64,000 bases of DNA. Origin: Verrucomicrobiota bacterium (GTDB lineage: Bacteria > Auribacterota > JABMQX01 > JAFGEW01). The stretch covers positions 1 to 64,000 of the forward strand of contig JAFGEW010000031.1 of assembly GCA_016931415.1 (NCBI GenBank). Direction: 5' to 3'. The first letter of the stretch is position 1. The number at the start of each line of letters is the position of its first letter. Of this stretch, positions 10,669 to 20,457 are shown piece by piece. The translations under genes and the position numbers were made by a program. The notes below the pieces were generated by a model. It made no database searches, was not told the DNA's origin, and worked only from the letters and a program-made list of their open reading frames with translations.

Positions 10669-13600
10669 TCAGGATTCCGTTTCGGCCGGCGGCTCCACGG
10701 CGGCCGGCTCGGCGGGGGGCAGGGCGTCACGGAACTTGACCGAGACGACCTTGGAGATGCCGGAGCGCTCCATGGTGATGCCGTAGAGCACGTCGGCCAT
10801 GGCGATCGTGCGCTTGTTGTGCGTGATGATGATGAACTGCGAGCGGAGGAGGAACTCCTTGAGCGTGTCGTTGAAGCGCAAGATGTTCGGCTCGTCGAGC
10901 GCGGCATCCATTTCGTCGAGGATGCAGAACGGCGACGGTTTGACGCGGAAGATCGAGAAGAGCAGGCAGATGGCCGTCATCGCCTTCTCGCCGCCGCTCA
11001 TGAGCGTGATGCTCTGGAGCTTCTTGCCGGGGGGGCTGGCGACGATCTCGATGCCGCACTCGAGGATGTCGCTTTCATCGTCGAGAATGAGGTCAGCCTT
11101 GCCGCCGCCGAAGAGCGTGGTGAACATCTCGCGGAACGAGTCGCGGATCTTGTTGAACGTCTCGCGGAAGAGCTCGCGGCTCGTGCGGTTGATCTTGGCA
11201 ATGGCCTTGAGCAGCGACTCCTTCGCATTGATAAGGTCTTCCTGTTCCTTGACGAGGAAGGTGTGGCGTTCTTCGAGCCGCTCGTACTCCTCGATGGCGT
11301 AGATATTGACGGGGCCGAGCGATTCGATCTTGGCGCGCAACTCCTCGACGCGGGCGGCGACCTCCTCCCAGTTCGAATCGGGCGGGAAGCGCTCGGCCGC
11401 CGGATTGTCGTGGGTGAGCTTGTACTCGTTGCGCAGACGCTCGTCGATGCGCTCGACGGCGACACGCGCCTCGGTCAACTGCGCGTTGAGGCCGGACTCG
11501 GCCTCCTGCCGGTCGTGGAGTGTGCGACGCTTGTCCTTGAGCCCGGCTTCGAGCGTCCCGAGCCGGTTGCCGATCTCGGCGCGGCGCTCGTCGAGGGCCT
11601 CGATCGCGCGTTCGGCTTCGGCCTTCTGCTGCGTCACCTCCTCGATACGGCGGCGGGCCTCTTCCATCTCGAGCGCGAGCCGCTCGGAGTTGCCCTGGCC
11701 GGCCTCGATCTGCCGGCGGCACGCGACGATCTCCTCGTTGCGGCGCCGGATGTCGTCGGCGGTGCGCTCCTGGCGACCGTGCGCGGCCGTGGTGCGCTCC
11801 TTGAGCGACGAAACCTGCACTTTGAGCTCCGTGAGCCGCCGGTGCGCCTCGGCGGCCTCGGCCTGACGCTGGGCGATGGCCTCGTTGCGGCGGGCGGTCT
11901 CCTCGTCGGCGGCGCGTTTCTCCTGATCGAGCGCGGCGGCGGCGATGCGGACCTCCTCCCGGCGGGCCGAGAGACGAGTAGCATCATCCTCAAGCGCGAC
12001 GAGCCGTTCGGCGACCGCCGTGAGCTGTTGTTCGACGGCCTCGCGTCCGGCGGTCACACGGGCGAGCTCATGGGCCTGTTCGGCCAGTTGCTCGTCGACC
12101 GCCCGGATACGCCGGGCGATCTCCTCGCGCCGGATCTCGAGCGTGCCGGCCTCGCGGGCACGGTCCTGTTCCTGTCCATGCGTCGTGTCGTGCTCGGCCT
12201 GGAGACGGTGCGCTTTCTCCTCGAGCTGGGCGATGCGCGTATCGCGCGAGAGCAGGCCTTGCTCGGGCCGGCCCGCGCGGCCGCCGCTGATCACGCCGCG
12301 GCCGGAGAAGACCTCGCCGGCGCGCGTGACGAGCCGGAACGGGAAGCGCTTTTGCTCAGCGATGCGCAGCGCGGCATCGAAATCCTCGACAAGCACCGTG
12401 TCGCCCAGAAGCATGGCGACGAGCACGCGGTCGCGCTCGTCGCACCCGACGACTTCGCTCGCCGCCGCGATCAGGCCGGTGTTCCGTTCGAACAGCTCGT
12501 GGAGCAGCTCGGCGTTGACAGCCGGCGGCCTGAGCAGGTCGTACGGGAGGAACGTGGCGCGGCCGTTGCCGGTCTCCTTGAGATGGGCGATGGCGCGTTC
12601 GGCGTCGCGGCCCGTCGCCACGGCGATGTACTGGAGGCGGCCGCCAAGCGCTGCCTCGATGGCGATTTCGAACTCCTCGGGCACGCGCAGCAGGTCGGCC
12701 GCGGTGCCGTAGATGCCGGGCAGGGCGCCCATCTCGGCCGCGGCGGCGCGCAGAATGCTCTTCACGCCGTGGTGGTAGCCCTCATAGTTGGCGCGCATCT
12801 CGACAAGCAGGTCGTACTGCGACCGCACTTCGGCCAGCTCGCGCGAGAGCCGTTGGCGCCGGGCCATGTCCTGGTTGAGGAGCCCCGCGACATTCTGAAG
12901 CGATTCGCGCAGTGCGGCTTCCTCTTCGCGGCCGCGCCGGGCCTCGGCGGCAAGCTCGTCCTGATCGTGGGCGCGCCGCTGCTGGTCGGCGTCGAGCTGC
13001 TGCCGGCGCGCCTCGAGCTGCTCCTGCTCGGCGTGGAGGGTGGCACTCGCGGCGCCGGCCTCGTCGAGGCGGCGGTCAAGCGCCTCGATCTCGTTGGTGA
13101 TCTTGATCTCACGGTGCACAAGCTCGAGCGCACGCCGGGCGGCATCAGCCACGGCGGCCTCTTCCTGCCCGAGCGCAGCGGCCTCGGCAGCCACGCGCTC
13201 TTCCTGGGCGATCAGCGCCTGCTCGGCGTTGCGAAGCTCGGTCTCCTGCTGCTGGAGCAGGCACGTGCCCTCCTCGACCTGGCGACCGAGCTCGTCGATC
13301 TGCCGCTGGAGCGATTCGATCTGGCCGCGGGCGGCGACCTCGGCGTTGCGCCCGTCGGCGATGCGCTGTTCGCTCAGCGTGATCGTGTTGCGCTCGTGGT
13401 CAATGGCGCGCAGCAGCTCGAGCTTGCGCGTCTGGAGCGCTTCGAACTCACGCTCGTGCGCGGCGAGCTTGGCGCGCAGCTCGTCAATCTCGCCGTCGCG
13501 CGTCTCGATCTCGGTATAGAGCTCGCGCAGGCCGCTTCGGGAGCGGTCATGCTCGGTGGTGAGCCGCGTGAGCTCGGCGGCGAACACGTCGCGGTTGTGG

Positions 13601-14319
13601 AGGAGCTGGGCGCAGTCGTAACGCACGAGCTCGTCGCTGAGCCGGCGGTGGCGCCGGGCCTTGGCGGCCTGGCGATCGAGCGTGTTGATCTGGCGCTTGA
13701 CCTCGCGGATGATGTCGTTGATGCGAACGAGGTTCTCCTCGGTCGCCTCGAGCTTGCGCAGGGCGGCCTTGCGGTCGGCCTTGTACTTAAGGATGCCGGC
13801 GGCTTCTTCGAAGACGTGGCGGCGGTCTTCGGGCTTGGCGCTCAGGAGCTGCTCGATCTCGCCCTGCTCGAAGTGCGAGTAGGCGTCGAGGCCGACGCCG
13901 GTGCCCATGAGCAGGTCCTGGATGTCCTTGAGACGGCACGGCTGCTTGTTGAGCAGGTACTGGCTCTCGCCGGAACGGAATAGGCGGCGGGTGATCCGGA
14001 CTTCCTCAAAATCGACGTCGAGTAGACGCCCGGCGTTCGACATCACGAGGCTGACCTCGGCCATGCCCATCGGCTTCTCGTCGGCCGTGCCGTTGAAGAT
14101 CACGTCCTCCATCTGCTTGCCGCGGAGGTCGCGCGGGTTCTGCTCGCCGAGCACCCAGCGGATGGCGTCGCTGACGTTGCTTTTGCCGCAGCCGTTCGGG
14201 CCGACGATGGCAGTGACGCCGGGCTCGAACTCGATCACCGTCTTGTTGGCGAACGACTTGAACCCGATTACTTCGAGACGCTTGAAATACACAGGGCTCC
14301 TTTCGGCACCGAGGATCAT
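10669..14319 (-). CDS. smc: SMC chromosome condensation ATPase
   Basis: SMC dimers with ScpA and ScpB organise and segregate chromosomes. This 1216-residue protein has the N-terminal ATPase lobe (GFKSFANKTVIEF, Walker A GPNGCGKSN near residue 40). Long Glu/Arg/Ala-rich coiled coils follow, interrupted by a globular hinge around residues 500-650. The C-terminal lobe has signature SGGEKAMTAICLLF and Walker B CILDEMDAALDEPN. Length is usual. Two starts have ribosome sites: the ATG at 14319 preceded by GGAGGT, and a GTG at 14292 preceded by AAGGAG, which gives the more family-like start VYFKRLEVIGFKSF. ATG 14319 is used here, but 14292 is a fair alternative. Its partners scpA and scpB are at 55.5-57.1 kb. 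Confidence 0.96.
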   Translation of the reverse strand: MILGAERSPVYFKRLEVIGFKSFANKTVIEFEPGVTAIVGPNGCGKSNVSDAIRWVLGEQNPRDLRGKQMEDVIFNGTADEKPMGMAEVSLVMSNAGRLLDVDFEEVRITRRLFRSGESQYLLNKQPCRLKDIQDLLMGTGVGLDAYSHFEQGEIEQLLSAKPEDRRHVFEEAAGILKYKADRKAALRKLEATEENLVRINDIIREVKRQINTLDRQAAKARRHRRLSDELVRYDCAQLLHNRDVFAAELTRLTTEHDRSRSGLRELYTEIETRDGEIDELRAKLAAHEREFEALQTRKLELLRAIDHERNTITLSEQRIADGRNAEVAARGQIESLQRQIDELGRQVEEGTCLLQQQETELRNAEQALIAQEERVAAEAAALGQEEAAVADAARRALELVHREIKITNEIEALDRRLDEAGAASATLHAEQEQLEARRQQLDADQQRRAHDQDELAAEARRGREEEAALRESLQNVAGLLNQDMARRQRLSRELAEVRSQYDLLVEMRANYEGYHHGVKSILRAAAAEMGALPGIYGTAADLLRVPEEFEIAIEAALGGRLQYIAVATGRDAERAIAHLKETGNGRATFLPYDLLRPPAVNAELLHELFERNTGLIAAASEVVGCDERDRVLVAMLLGDTVLVEDFDAALRIAEQKRFPFRLVTRAGEVFSGRGVISGGRAGRPEQGLLSRDTRIAQLEEKAHRLQAEHDTTHGQEQDRAREAGTLEIRREEIARRIRAVDEQLAEQAHELARVTAGREAVEQQLTAVAERLVALEDDATRLSARREEVRIAAAALDQEKRAADEETARRNEAIAQRQAEAAEAHRRLTELKVQVSSLKERTTAAHGRQERTADDIRRRNEEIVACRRQIEAGQGNSERLALEMEEARRRIEEVTQQKAEAERAIEALDERRAEIGNRLGTLEAGLKDKRRTLHDRQEAESGLNAQLTEARVAVERIDERLRNEYKLTHDNPAAERFPPDSNWEEVAARVEELRAKIESLGPVNIYAIEEYERLEERHTFLVKEQEDLINAKESLLKAIAKINRTSRELFRETFNKIRDSFREMFTTLFGGGKADLILDDESDILECGIEIVASPPGKKLQSITLMSGGEKAMTAICLLFSIFRVKPSPFCILDEMDAALDEPNILRFNDTLKEFLLRSQFIIITHNKRTIAMADVLYGITMERSGISKVVSVKFRDALPPAEPAAVEPPAETES

Positions 14320-14344
14320 GGCTGACCTCCAGTGAAGGACGCAC

Positions 14345-14654
14345 TCCTCAGCGGGGTCGGCGAATCGACCTACGGCTGACTATCCTACAAGCTGACTCTT
14401 CACCGGAAACCCCAAATGCCGACAGTGTACAAGATCGCGCAGGAGCCGGCCAAGCGGAAAAAACATCAATTTCTAGGGGTTGAGGCGAAATCTGGCACAT
14501 CATGTAGTAGGCGGCCGGCTGGAACCACCGTCAGTGATATGGCCGGGTGCGCCATTGTCACGCCGCCTCCTGCGTGGTATCGTGTACCAAAGGCGCGCGG
14601 TACAGGCATCCTCCAGCGCTCCCATCGAGAGCGTGCAGAACGGACGTCGCAGCG
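14345..14654. other. Intergenic region, smc / MATE exporter (divergent)
   Basis: This stretch of about 310 bases lies between the divergent starts of smc and the exporter. No gene, hairpin terminator or consensus promoter could be supported. It must contain the promoters of both genes. An open frame extends upstream of the exporter start but shows no family similarity. Confidence 0.4.
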
Positions 14655-16145
14655 ATGGCAGCGCTCTTACGACAGATCATCCGCCCCCCAGAGGATCTGA
14701 CGAAGGGGAGCATTCTGCGCAACGTGATCATCTTGTCAGCGCCCGTGGCACTGACTCAGTCGCTCACCGTGCTGTTCCAGTTCGTCGACACCGTGTTCGT
14801 CGGCTGGCTGCCGAACAGCGCGAGTGCACTGGCGGCCATCGGGTTCGGCGGGCAGGTGATGTTCTTCACCTCGACATTGCTGTTGGGCCTAACCATCGGC
14901 ACGACGGCGATGGTCGCGCGCTTCGTGGGCGAGCGGAAGCCGGACGAGGCGGCCGTCACGGTGTTCAACGCCTTCGTGATCTGCTTCGTGATCTCGGTGG
15001 TTTTTGCCGCGGTGGGCATCTGGCTTTCGGAGTCGATTCTGTGGGGTCTGGGTGCCCGGGACGAGGTGCTCAAACTGGGCACCGAGTATCTCGGCGTGCT
15101 CATGATCGCCGGCGTGGCGATGGTGTTGCTGTTCCAGATCGGCTCGATCCTGCAGGGGGCCGGGGATGCGATCACGCCGTTCTGGCTGTTCGGCGGCGCT
15201 AACCTCGTCAACTTGGTTCTCGATCCGTTCTTCATTTACGGCAGCTTCTCGATCCCGTCGCTCAACCTGGGCCTCGTGCACACCCCGGCGGTGCCGCTGA
15301 TGGGGTTGGATCTGGGCGTGCGCGGCGCGGCGCTGGCCACGGTGATCGGGCGTGGCACCTTCTGTGTTATCGGCGTGCTCGTGCTCAGGCGGGGGCTGTC
15401 GCGCGTTCACGTTCAGCCGCGTCATTTCCGTATGGATCTCAAGACCATCTGGCAACTGCTGGCCATCGGCATACCGAGCGCGCTGCAGATGATGATCCGG
15501 TCCGCGTCCGCCCTCGCGCTCGTTGGCATTGTCGGGCACAGTTTCGGCAAGACAGCCGTAGCCGCACTGACAACCGGCGGGCGGACGGTGATGCTGGCGC
15601 TCATGCCGGGGTTCGGCGTCGGGCGCGCGGCGGGTACGTTGGCCGGGCAGAACCTCGGTGCCGGGGAGCCGCAGCGAGCCGTCCGTTCGGCATGGGCGTC
15701 GGTCGTGATCTACAGCGTCTTCATGGCCGTCTGTACGCTTGCCGGACTCCTGTTCCCCCACTTCTTCATGCGGATGTTCACGCCGGACCAGGCGGTCATC
15801 AACACGGGCGCCGTGTACCTGCGCTATGCGGCGGCCGTGTACCTGTTCGCCGGGCTCGCCATCGTGCTGTCAAAGTCGATGGAGGGTACGGGCTACACAC
15901 TAATCCCCATGCTGCTGACGTTCGCCGTGCTGATCGGCGCGATGCTCCCGCTCGCCCTCATCCTGCCCGGCGCGCTTGGCCTCGGCCTGCACGGCGTGTG
16001 GATGGCGATGGCCTTCTCCAATATCCTGTTGGCAGTCGGAACGCTGTTCTTCTTCCAGCTCGGTGCATGGCAGCGCAGACGGATCAGCATCGGCTACCCC
16101 GAGGCGGTGATCCCGGCGCAGGAGTCGCTCATCGCGCCCGAGTAG
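14655..16145 (+). CDS. MATE family multidrug/sodium efflux transporter
   Basis: This 496-residue integral membrane protein has about twelve hydrophobic segments and the MATE layout of two pseudo-repeats. The first begins after LTKGSILRNVIILSAPVAL and has FQFVDTVFVGWL. The second begins at LKTIWQLLAIGIPSALQMM with the loop GVGRAAGTLAGQNLGAGEP, which is characteristic of MATE exporters. These proteins expel drugs or metabolites in exchange for sodium or protons. The ATG at 14655 gives a normal N-terminus; no strong ribosome site is seen, so the start is moderately sure. The gene stands alone. Substrate is unknown. Confidence 0.93.
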   Translation: MAALLRQIIRPPEDLTKGSILRNVIILSAPVALTQSLTVLFQFVDTVFVGWLPNSASALAAIGFGGQVMFFTSTLLLGLTIGTTAMVARFVGERKPDEAAVTVFNAFVICFVISVVFAAVGIWLSESILWGLGARDEVLKLGTEYLGVLMIAGVAMVLLFQIGSILQGAGDAITPFWLFGGANLVNLVLDPFFIYGSFSIPSLNLGLVHTPAVPLMGLDLGVRGAALATVIGRGTFCVIGVLVLRRGLSRVHVQPRHFRMDLKTIWQLLAIGIPSALQMMIRSASALALVGIVGHSFGKTAVAALTTGGRTVMLALMPGFGVGRAAGTLAGQNLGAGEPQRAVRSAWASVVIYSVFMAVCTLAGLLFPHFFMRMFTPDQAVINTGAVYLRYAAAVYLFAGLAIVLSKSMEGTGYTLIPMLLTFAVLIGAMLPLALILPGALGLGLHGVWMAMAFSNILLAVGTLFFFQLGAWQRRRISIGYPEAVIPAQESLIAPE

Positions 16146-16420
16146 CGGTTGCCCTGTGATCGTCCCTTTCTTTCCCGTCTTGGGCGGTAAGGTCTGCCGC
16201 CTGTTCTCGGCTCATTCCGCCCACCTCTGATGCGCGAGACTGAAGGGCAAATCCTGCCGGTGGTGGCGCCACCCTGTCGTCGAGATCGCGCACGCGAAAG
16301 GCACAACTACTCCTAAACCGCGAAGCGGTTCATCCGATGCTCTTGCTGCAAGGCGCGGTGGCTCACAGAGCGCCGCCGACCTGAAAACGGAGTAATGCAC
16401 GCGCCCAAAGGACTGGTCGC
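16146..16420. other. Intergenic region with no gene recognised
   Basis: About 275 bases lie between the exporter and the orphan gene. Short reverse-strand frames translate into text resembling intergenic repeat elements rather than proteins. No T-tract terminator or consensus promoter was seen. Confidence 0.35.
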
Positions 16421-17032
16421 ATGGACTTCCGCCTACCGGAGCGAGACAAGAACGCCACGCCTTCGCCTGACGACGTGATCGCGATCCTCAACCAGACAGT
16501 CCAGGACCAGGAGGACGCGATTCCGACCGACCGCGAAGTCAGTGTCATCTCGAGCACGCCCAACCACTACCATTTCATCACCAAGCACGAGACCGACACG
16601 CGGCTGATCTACACGAACGTCTACTTCATGGACAAGAAGATCGGCAAGCCCAGCTTGCGCCGCTCCGGGATGGTGTTTCTCGAGTCGACGCTGCTCAAGC
16701 TGCTCGATCTCTACAAGCGCTCGAGCGACATCTTCCGTTCCGAGATGGAGGAGAGCCTCGAGCCGATCAGTTGCGACAAGCGGCTCACGGTCGACATCAG
16801 CATGGACAACGTGCTCGGCGCGTTCAGCATCCACTCGTTCTTCGACTTCAACAACGAGCAACTCGACATCAAGAAGCTCAAGATCGACAAGGACGAGCCC
16901 GAGGAAGTGCCCGATCGCGAGGCCGAGATGTTCATCCAGATCGACAGCGAGGAAAACTACGTCGTCGATCCGGAGGACAAGGCGCTTTGTTTCCGCAAGA
17001 AGATCTTCATCACGGCCCGGAACTCGTCTTGA
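16421..17032 (+). CDS. Hypothetical protein, soluble, 203 residues
   Basis: No family was recognised. The frame starts at ATG 16421 with AAGGA about nine bases upstream and has normal high-GC coding bias. The product is soluble and acidic in its last third (DKDEPEEVPDREAEMF), with no signal peptide, membrane helix or cysteine cluster. Early text (DDVIAILNQTVQDQEDAIPTD) looks helical. The middle (HYHFITKHETDTRLIYTNVYFMD) and end (ALCFRKKIFITARN) look like beta strands. It stands alone between the exporter and the glucosidase-like gene on the same strand. It could be a small regulatory or PilZ-like barrel protein, but the RxxxR...DxSxxG motif of PilZ is not visible. Confidence 0.7.
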   Translation: MDFRLPERDKNATPSPDDVIAILNQTVQDQEDAIPTDREVSVISSTPNHYHFITKHETDTRLIYTNVYFMDKKIGKPSLRRSGMVFLESTLLKLLDLYKRSSDIFRSEMEESLEPISCDKRLTVDISMDNVLGAFSIHSFFDFNNEQLDIKKLKIDKDEPEEVPDREAEMFIQIDSEENYVVDPEDKALCFRKKIFITARNSS

Positions 17033-17109
17033 ACCCGGGCCTGTCCAGCACGTCTTGAGTGAGCCGGTCGTGCCTCGCGCGCGGCCGGCGCTCTCGTGTT
17101 TCGGCGGGA

Positions 17110-17138
17110 TTGACACGCCCCGGCAGCCCCTGTATCAA
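17110..17138 (+). promoter_or_regulatory. Candidate sigma-70-type promoter for the glucosidase-like gene
   Basis: A perfect -35 box TTGACA (17110-17115), a 17-base spacer and TATCAA as -10 (17133-17138) lie about 27 bases ahead of the ATG at 17165. Confidence 0.55.
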
Positions 17139-17164
17139 TGCCTCGCACGAATGGAGGCCGTCAC

Positions 17165-19315
17165 ATGCCCGCCGTCAAGCCGCCGACCGGATGGAACACG
17201 TGGGAACTCGAGTCGTACGTCACCTTCGCCTACCTGGACACGGGCGTACGCCGCGCACGCGTGCGGATCGCGTTCTATGACCCCGACACGATGACGACAC
17301 ACGACGATTTCTGGTGGCCGGCCATCGAGCGGCTCGGCGACCATGCATGGGACGGCGCGTACGTCTCGCTTGGGTTGAAGGTGGGCGAAAGCGTATTTGA
17401 CATCGAGGCCGCGGGCGACGGGACGACGCTCTGGGGCCGCGTGACGCCGCAGCACCCGACGCGCCTGCGCGTCGTGGTTGTGTTGACACCCGATGGCCCC
17501 ACGAGCTGGGAGCGCACCAACGGCCGGCTCGTCGCCGGCGAGTGGGCGCTCGGCTTCCGCGGCGCGACGCACAATGACGCGGTGTTCCTGAGCATCAACG
17601 AACCATACGTCGTCGGCAAGCCGGGCAGCGCGGTGCGCTTCGCTTGCGCGCCGAAGCGGCGCAAGGCGAACGCGGTTGATGCGGGGCGCAAGCTTGCCGC
17701 TGGAAAGAAGGCGTACCAGACACGCGCGATCACAGGCTCCGGGTTGCTCGACGACGTGCTCGAGGGTGCCGTGCGCGGCGTGACTTGGAACACCGTCTAC
17801 GACCCGTACCGGTTCGGCGTTTGCACGCCGGTGTCGCGTACGTGGAGCCGCGACTGGGGCGGCGCGTGCGTCTTCGACTGGGACACGTTCTTCGCCGCCG
17901 TACTGGGGACGCTCGAGTCGCCGGACCTCGCGTGGGGCAACCTGAACGCGGTGCTCTCGAGTGTCGATGTGCTCGGCTTCGTGCCCAACTACGCCGTGTC
18001 GCACGGGGCGCTGTCGCGCGATCGCTCCCAGCCGCCTGTTGGTGCGTTCTGCACGTGGAAGGTGCACTGCCTCGCGCCGGACATCGCGCGGCTCAGGGGG
18101 CTCTACCCCAAGCTGCTGCGCTGGCATCGCTGGTGGTGGCCGCACCGCGACGGCAACGGCGACGGCCTGCTTGAGTGGGGCAGTGGGACCGCTACGTACG
18201 CGTATCCGTTCCTCGACAGACAGCTCGGGGACGCGCATCTCGTCAGCGATCGCCAGTACGCCGCATTCGAGTCTGGACTGGACAACTCGCCCGTCTTTGA
18301 CGAGGCCGCGTTCGACGCCGCCTCGCGCACGCTCAAGCTTGCCACGGTCGATCTCAACGCCTTGCTCTGCGCCGACAGCGAGTGTCTCGCCCGGATCGCG
18401 CGCGAGTGCGGCGACGAGAGGACGGCCCGAGCGCTCGAACGCGAACACGCCGCGCACGCCGCGCGCATTAACGAGCTCATGTGGTCGAAGCGGCACGGCG
18501 CCTATCTCAATCGAACGTGGGACGGCCGGCTTTCCGACGTGCTGACGCCGATGATTTTCTACCCGCTCATGGCGGGTGTCGCATCCGAGGCGCAGGCCGA
18601 GCGGCTCGTCAACGAGCACCTGCTCAACCCCGACGAGTTCTGGGGCGACCACGTCATCCCGAGCGTGGCGCGCAATCACCCCGCCTTCGCCGACAACAGC
18701 TACTGGCGCGGCCGCATCTGGGGGCCGATGAACCTGCTCGTCGCCGAGGGGCTTGCGCGCTACCGCTTCGACGAGGTTGCCTACGAGTTCGCTCAGCGCG
18801 GCCTCGGGCCGTTCGCCGACAACTGGCGTCGGCTCAACCGCGTCTACGAGAACTACAACGCCGTCACCGGCGCCGGCGGCGATGTCAAGAACGCCGACGA
18901 GCTGTACCACTGGGGCGGCTTGCTCGGGGTGATCATGGTACGGCAGCTGGTCGACGTCGAGCCGGACGGCGGTCTGCGACTCGGCACGCTCGGCCACGAC
19001 GAGATGTCGGTCTCGAACGTGCCGGTCCGCGGCCGGCTTTACGGCGTGCGGACGGGGCCAAAGGGTATGACGGTTATCGAGAACGGCGCCCGGCTACTCT
19101 CGACAGATGCGCCAGTCGTCCTTCGCTCGTTCCAGAGGCGCGGCCGAACGATCTCCTTCGACCTCTACGCAGCAGCCGGCGAGGTGCAGATCACCTTCTT
19201 CGGCCTCAAGCCGAACACGGTCCACACGATCGCTCTGAGCGGCACACGCCTTGAATGCTCGAGCAACGCGAGAGGAACGCTACGTGTCGCCTACGTCGAC
19301 AAGGCTTGTGCCTAG
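17165..19315 (+). CDS. MGH1-like (GH63/GH37-type) alpha-glycosidase, cytoplasmic
   Basis: This 716-residue protein has an (alpha/alpha)6-barrel typical of trehalase/GH63/amylo-glucosidase relatives. Supporting text is FDWDTFFAAVLG near residue 240, GDGLLEWGSG near residue 335, and YWRGRIWGPMNLLVAEGLARY near residue 515. An N-terminal beta-rich domain precedes the barrel and a short beta domain ends it. The acidic residues in WDTFF and LLEWGSG are in the usual places for catalytic or substrate-binding residues in these folds, but exact assignment needs an alignment. No signal peptide is present. GGAGG at 17153-17157 supports the ATG at 17165. It probably trims glucosides or trehalose-like sugars; the specificity is unknown. 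It precedes mnmA on the same strand, which has its own promoter-like site. Confidence 0.82.
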   Translation: MPAVKPPTGWNTWELESYVTFAYLDTGVRRARVRIAFYDPDTMTTHDDFWWPAIERLGDHAWDGAYVSLGLKVGESVFDIEAAGDGTTLWGRVTPQHPTRLRVVVVLTPDGPTSWERTNGRLVAGEWALGFRGATHNDAVFLSINEPYVVGKPGSAVRFACAPKRRKANAVDAGRKLAAGKKAYQTRAITGSGLLDDVLEGAVRGVTWNTVYDPYRFGVCTPVSRTWSRDWGGACVFDWDTFFAAVLGTLESPDLAWGNLNAVLSSVDVLGFVPNYAVSHGALSRDRSQPPVGAFCTWKVHCLAPDIARLRGLYPKLLRWHRWWWPHRDGNGDGLLEWGSGTATYAYPFLDRQLGDAHLVSDRQYAAFESGLDNSPVFDEAAFDAASRTLKLATVDLNALLCADSECLARIARECGDERTARALEREHAAHAARINELMWSKRHGAYLNRTWDGRLSDVLTPMIFYPLMAGVASEAQAERLVNEHLLNPDEFWGDHVIPSVARNHPAFADNSYWRGRIWGPMNLLVAEGLARYRFDEVAYEFAQRGLGPFADNWRRLNRVYENYNAVTGAGGDVKNADELYHWGGLLGVIMVRQLVDVEPDGGLRLGTLGHDEMSVSNVPVRGRLYGVRTGPKGMTVIENGARLLSTDAPVVLRSFQRRGRTISFDLYAAAGEVQITFFGLKPNTVHTIALSGTRLECSSNARGTLRVAYVDKACA

Positions 19316-19330
19316 CGTGCTCGTGTCCGA

Positions 19331-19359
19331 TTGACACATCCGCCCGGCACGTGCACGAT
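19331..19359 (+). promoter_or_regulatory. Candidate promoter for mnmA
   Basis: TTGACA (19331-19336), a 17-base spacer, then CACGAT (19354-19359) as a weak -10, about 30 bases ahead of the mnmA start. Confidence 0.4.
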
Positions 19360-19389
19360 TGCACGAACTGCTCCGATGGTGGGTTGTCC

Positions 19390-20457
19390 ATGAAGAAGCG
19401 CGTTGTCGTCGGAATGAGCGGCGGAGTCGATTCGAGCATCGCGGCCGCCTTGCTCCAGCAGCAGGGCTGCGAAGTCTTCGGCATGACGCTTGTCCTCGCT
19501 CCCGAATCGGATTTGGCCGACGAGACGCCGGGAGCCGAGTCGGCGGCACGGTCGGCGCAGGCCGTCTGCAGCGCACTTGGCATCGAGTGGCGCCTCATCG
19601 AGCAGCGCGAGCTTTTCGTTGAGCGCGTCATCAGACCGTTCTACGAGGAGTACACGCGCGGTCGGACGCCCAACCCGTGCGTTGTCTGCAACCGCTGCGT
19701 CAAGTTCCCCCTCCTGATCGAGGCGGCGCAGGTTGTCGGCGCGGAATACGTGGCGACGGGTCACTATGCACGCGTCGGCAGGACAGGAGGGCGGTTCGTT
19801 CTGCGCCGCGGCCTCGACGAGAGTAAAGACCAATCCTATGTGCTCTTCGGTCTCGATCCGGCCGTGTTGCCTTCCGTGCTTATGCCGCTTGGCGAGCAAC
19901 GAAAGAGCGACGTGCGCCGGCTCGCCGCCGAGCTGGACCTACCCGTGCAGGACCGCCCGGCAAGCCAGGACGCGTGCTTCGTCCCGGACGGCCATTACGG
20001 TGGACTGCATCGGCTCTACGCCGACCGGATGCCGCAGCCGGGACCGATCTACAACCTCGACGGCAACCGGATCGGTGAACACAAGGGCGTACAGCTCTTC
20101 ACGGTCGGCCAGCGCCGCGGCCTCGGCGTCAGCGCATCCGCGCCGCTCTACGTTGTCGAGATTGACGCGGCGCGCAATGCGCTCATTGTCGGTCCTGACA
20201 GCGCACTTGACGCCGGCACGCTCATCGCACGTTGCCCGTCGTGGATCAGCATCGATCCGCCTCAGGGGCCGCTGAGGGCGCTGATCAAGATCCGCTATAA
20301 CCACGCGGGCACGATGGGAACGGTCTCGCCGCTCGATAAGAACACGCTCCGTGTCGATTTCGACGAGCCTGTCCGTGCTATCACACCGGGCCAGGCGTGC
20401 GTGTTCTACGACGGGGATCTGGTGCTCGGCGGCGCGTGGATCGAGGGCCGGGCTTAG
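19390..20457 (+). CDS. mnmA: MnmA, tRNA-specific 2-thiouridylase
   Basis: MnmA makes 2-thiouridine at wobble position 34 of tRNAs for Lys, Glu and Gln, using sulfur relayed from a cysteine desulfurase. The 355-residue product begins MKKRVVVGMSGGVDSS, with the ATP-pyrophosphatase P-loop SGGVDSS at residues 10-16. The two catalytic cysteines are in place: Cys100 in PNPCVVCNRC and Cys196 in SQDACFVPDG. GHYARV and KDQSYVLFGL are further family blocks, and the C-terminal beta-barrel is present. Length is usual. The ATG at 19390 gives the standard N-terminus. The last four bases overlap the end of the convergent JAMM-protease gene. A second tRNA-thiolation gene, mtaB, lies just beyond that. Confidence 0.96.
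   Translation: MKKRVVVGMSGGVDSSIAAALLQQQGCEVFGMTLVLAPESDLADETPGAESAARSAQAVCSALGIEWRLIEQRELFVERVIRPFYEEYTRGRTPNPCVVCNRCVKFPLLIEAAQVVGAEYVATGHYARVGRTGGRFVLRRGLDESKDQSYVLFGLDPAVLPSVLMPLGEQRKSDVRRLAAELDLPVQDRPASQDACFVPDGHYGGLHRLYADRMPQPGPIYNLDGNRIGEHKGVQLFTVGQRRGLGVSASAPLYVVEIDAARNALIVGPDSALDAGTLIARCPSWISIDPPQGPLRALIKIRYNHAGTMGTVSPLDKNTLRVDFDEPVRAITPGQACVFYDGDLVLGGAWIEGRA

Noticed and set aside
10587-10907. 107-codon upstream extension of uvrA
   Set aside because: It overlaps smc, is Ser/Arg-rich without similarity to UvrA, and the family N-terminus begins at the ATG at 10586.
7863-13983. Very long open frames on the plus strand opposite uvrA (about 920 residues) and smc (about 1054 residues)
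   Set aside because: They lie antisense to well-supported genes and have Arg/Glu/Ala/Leu text without motifs. High GC at third positions removes stop codons from the opposite strand, so such frames are expected shadows.
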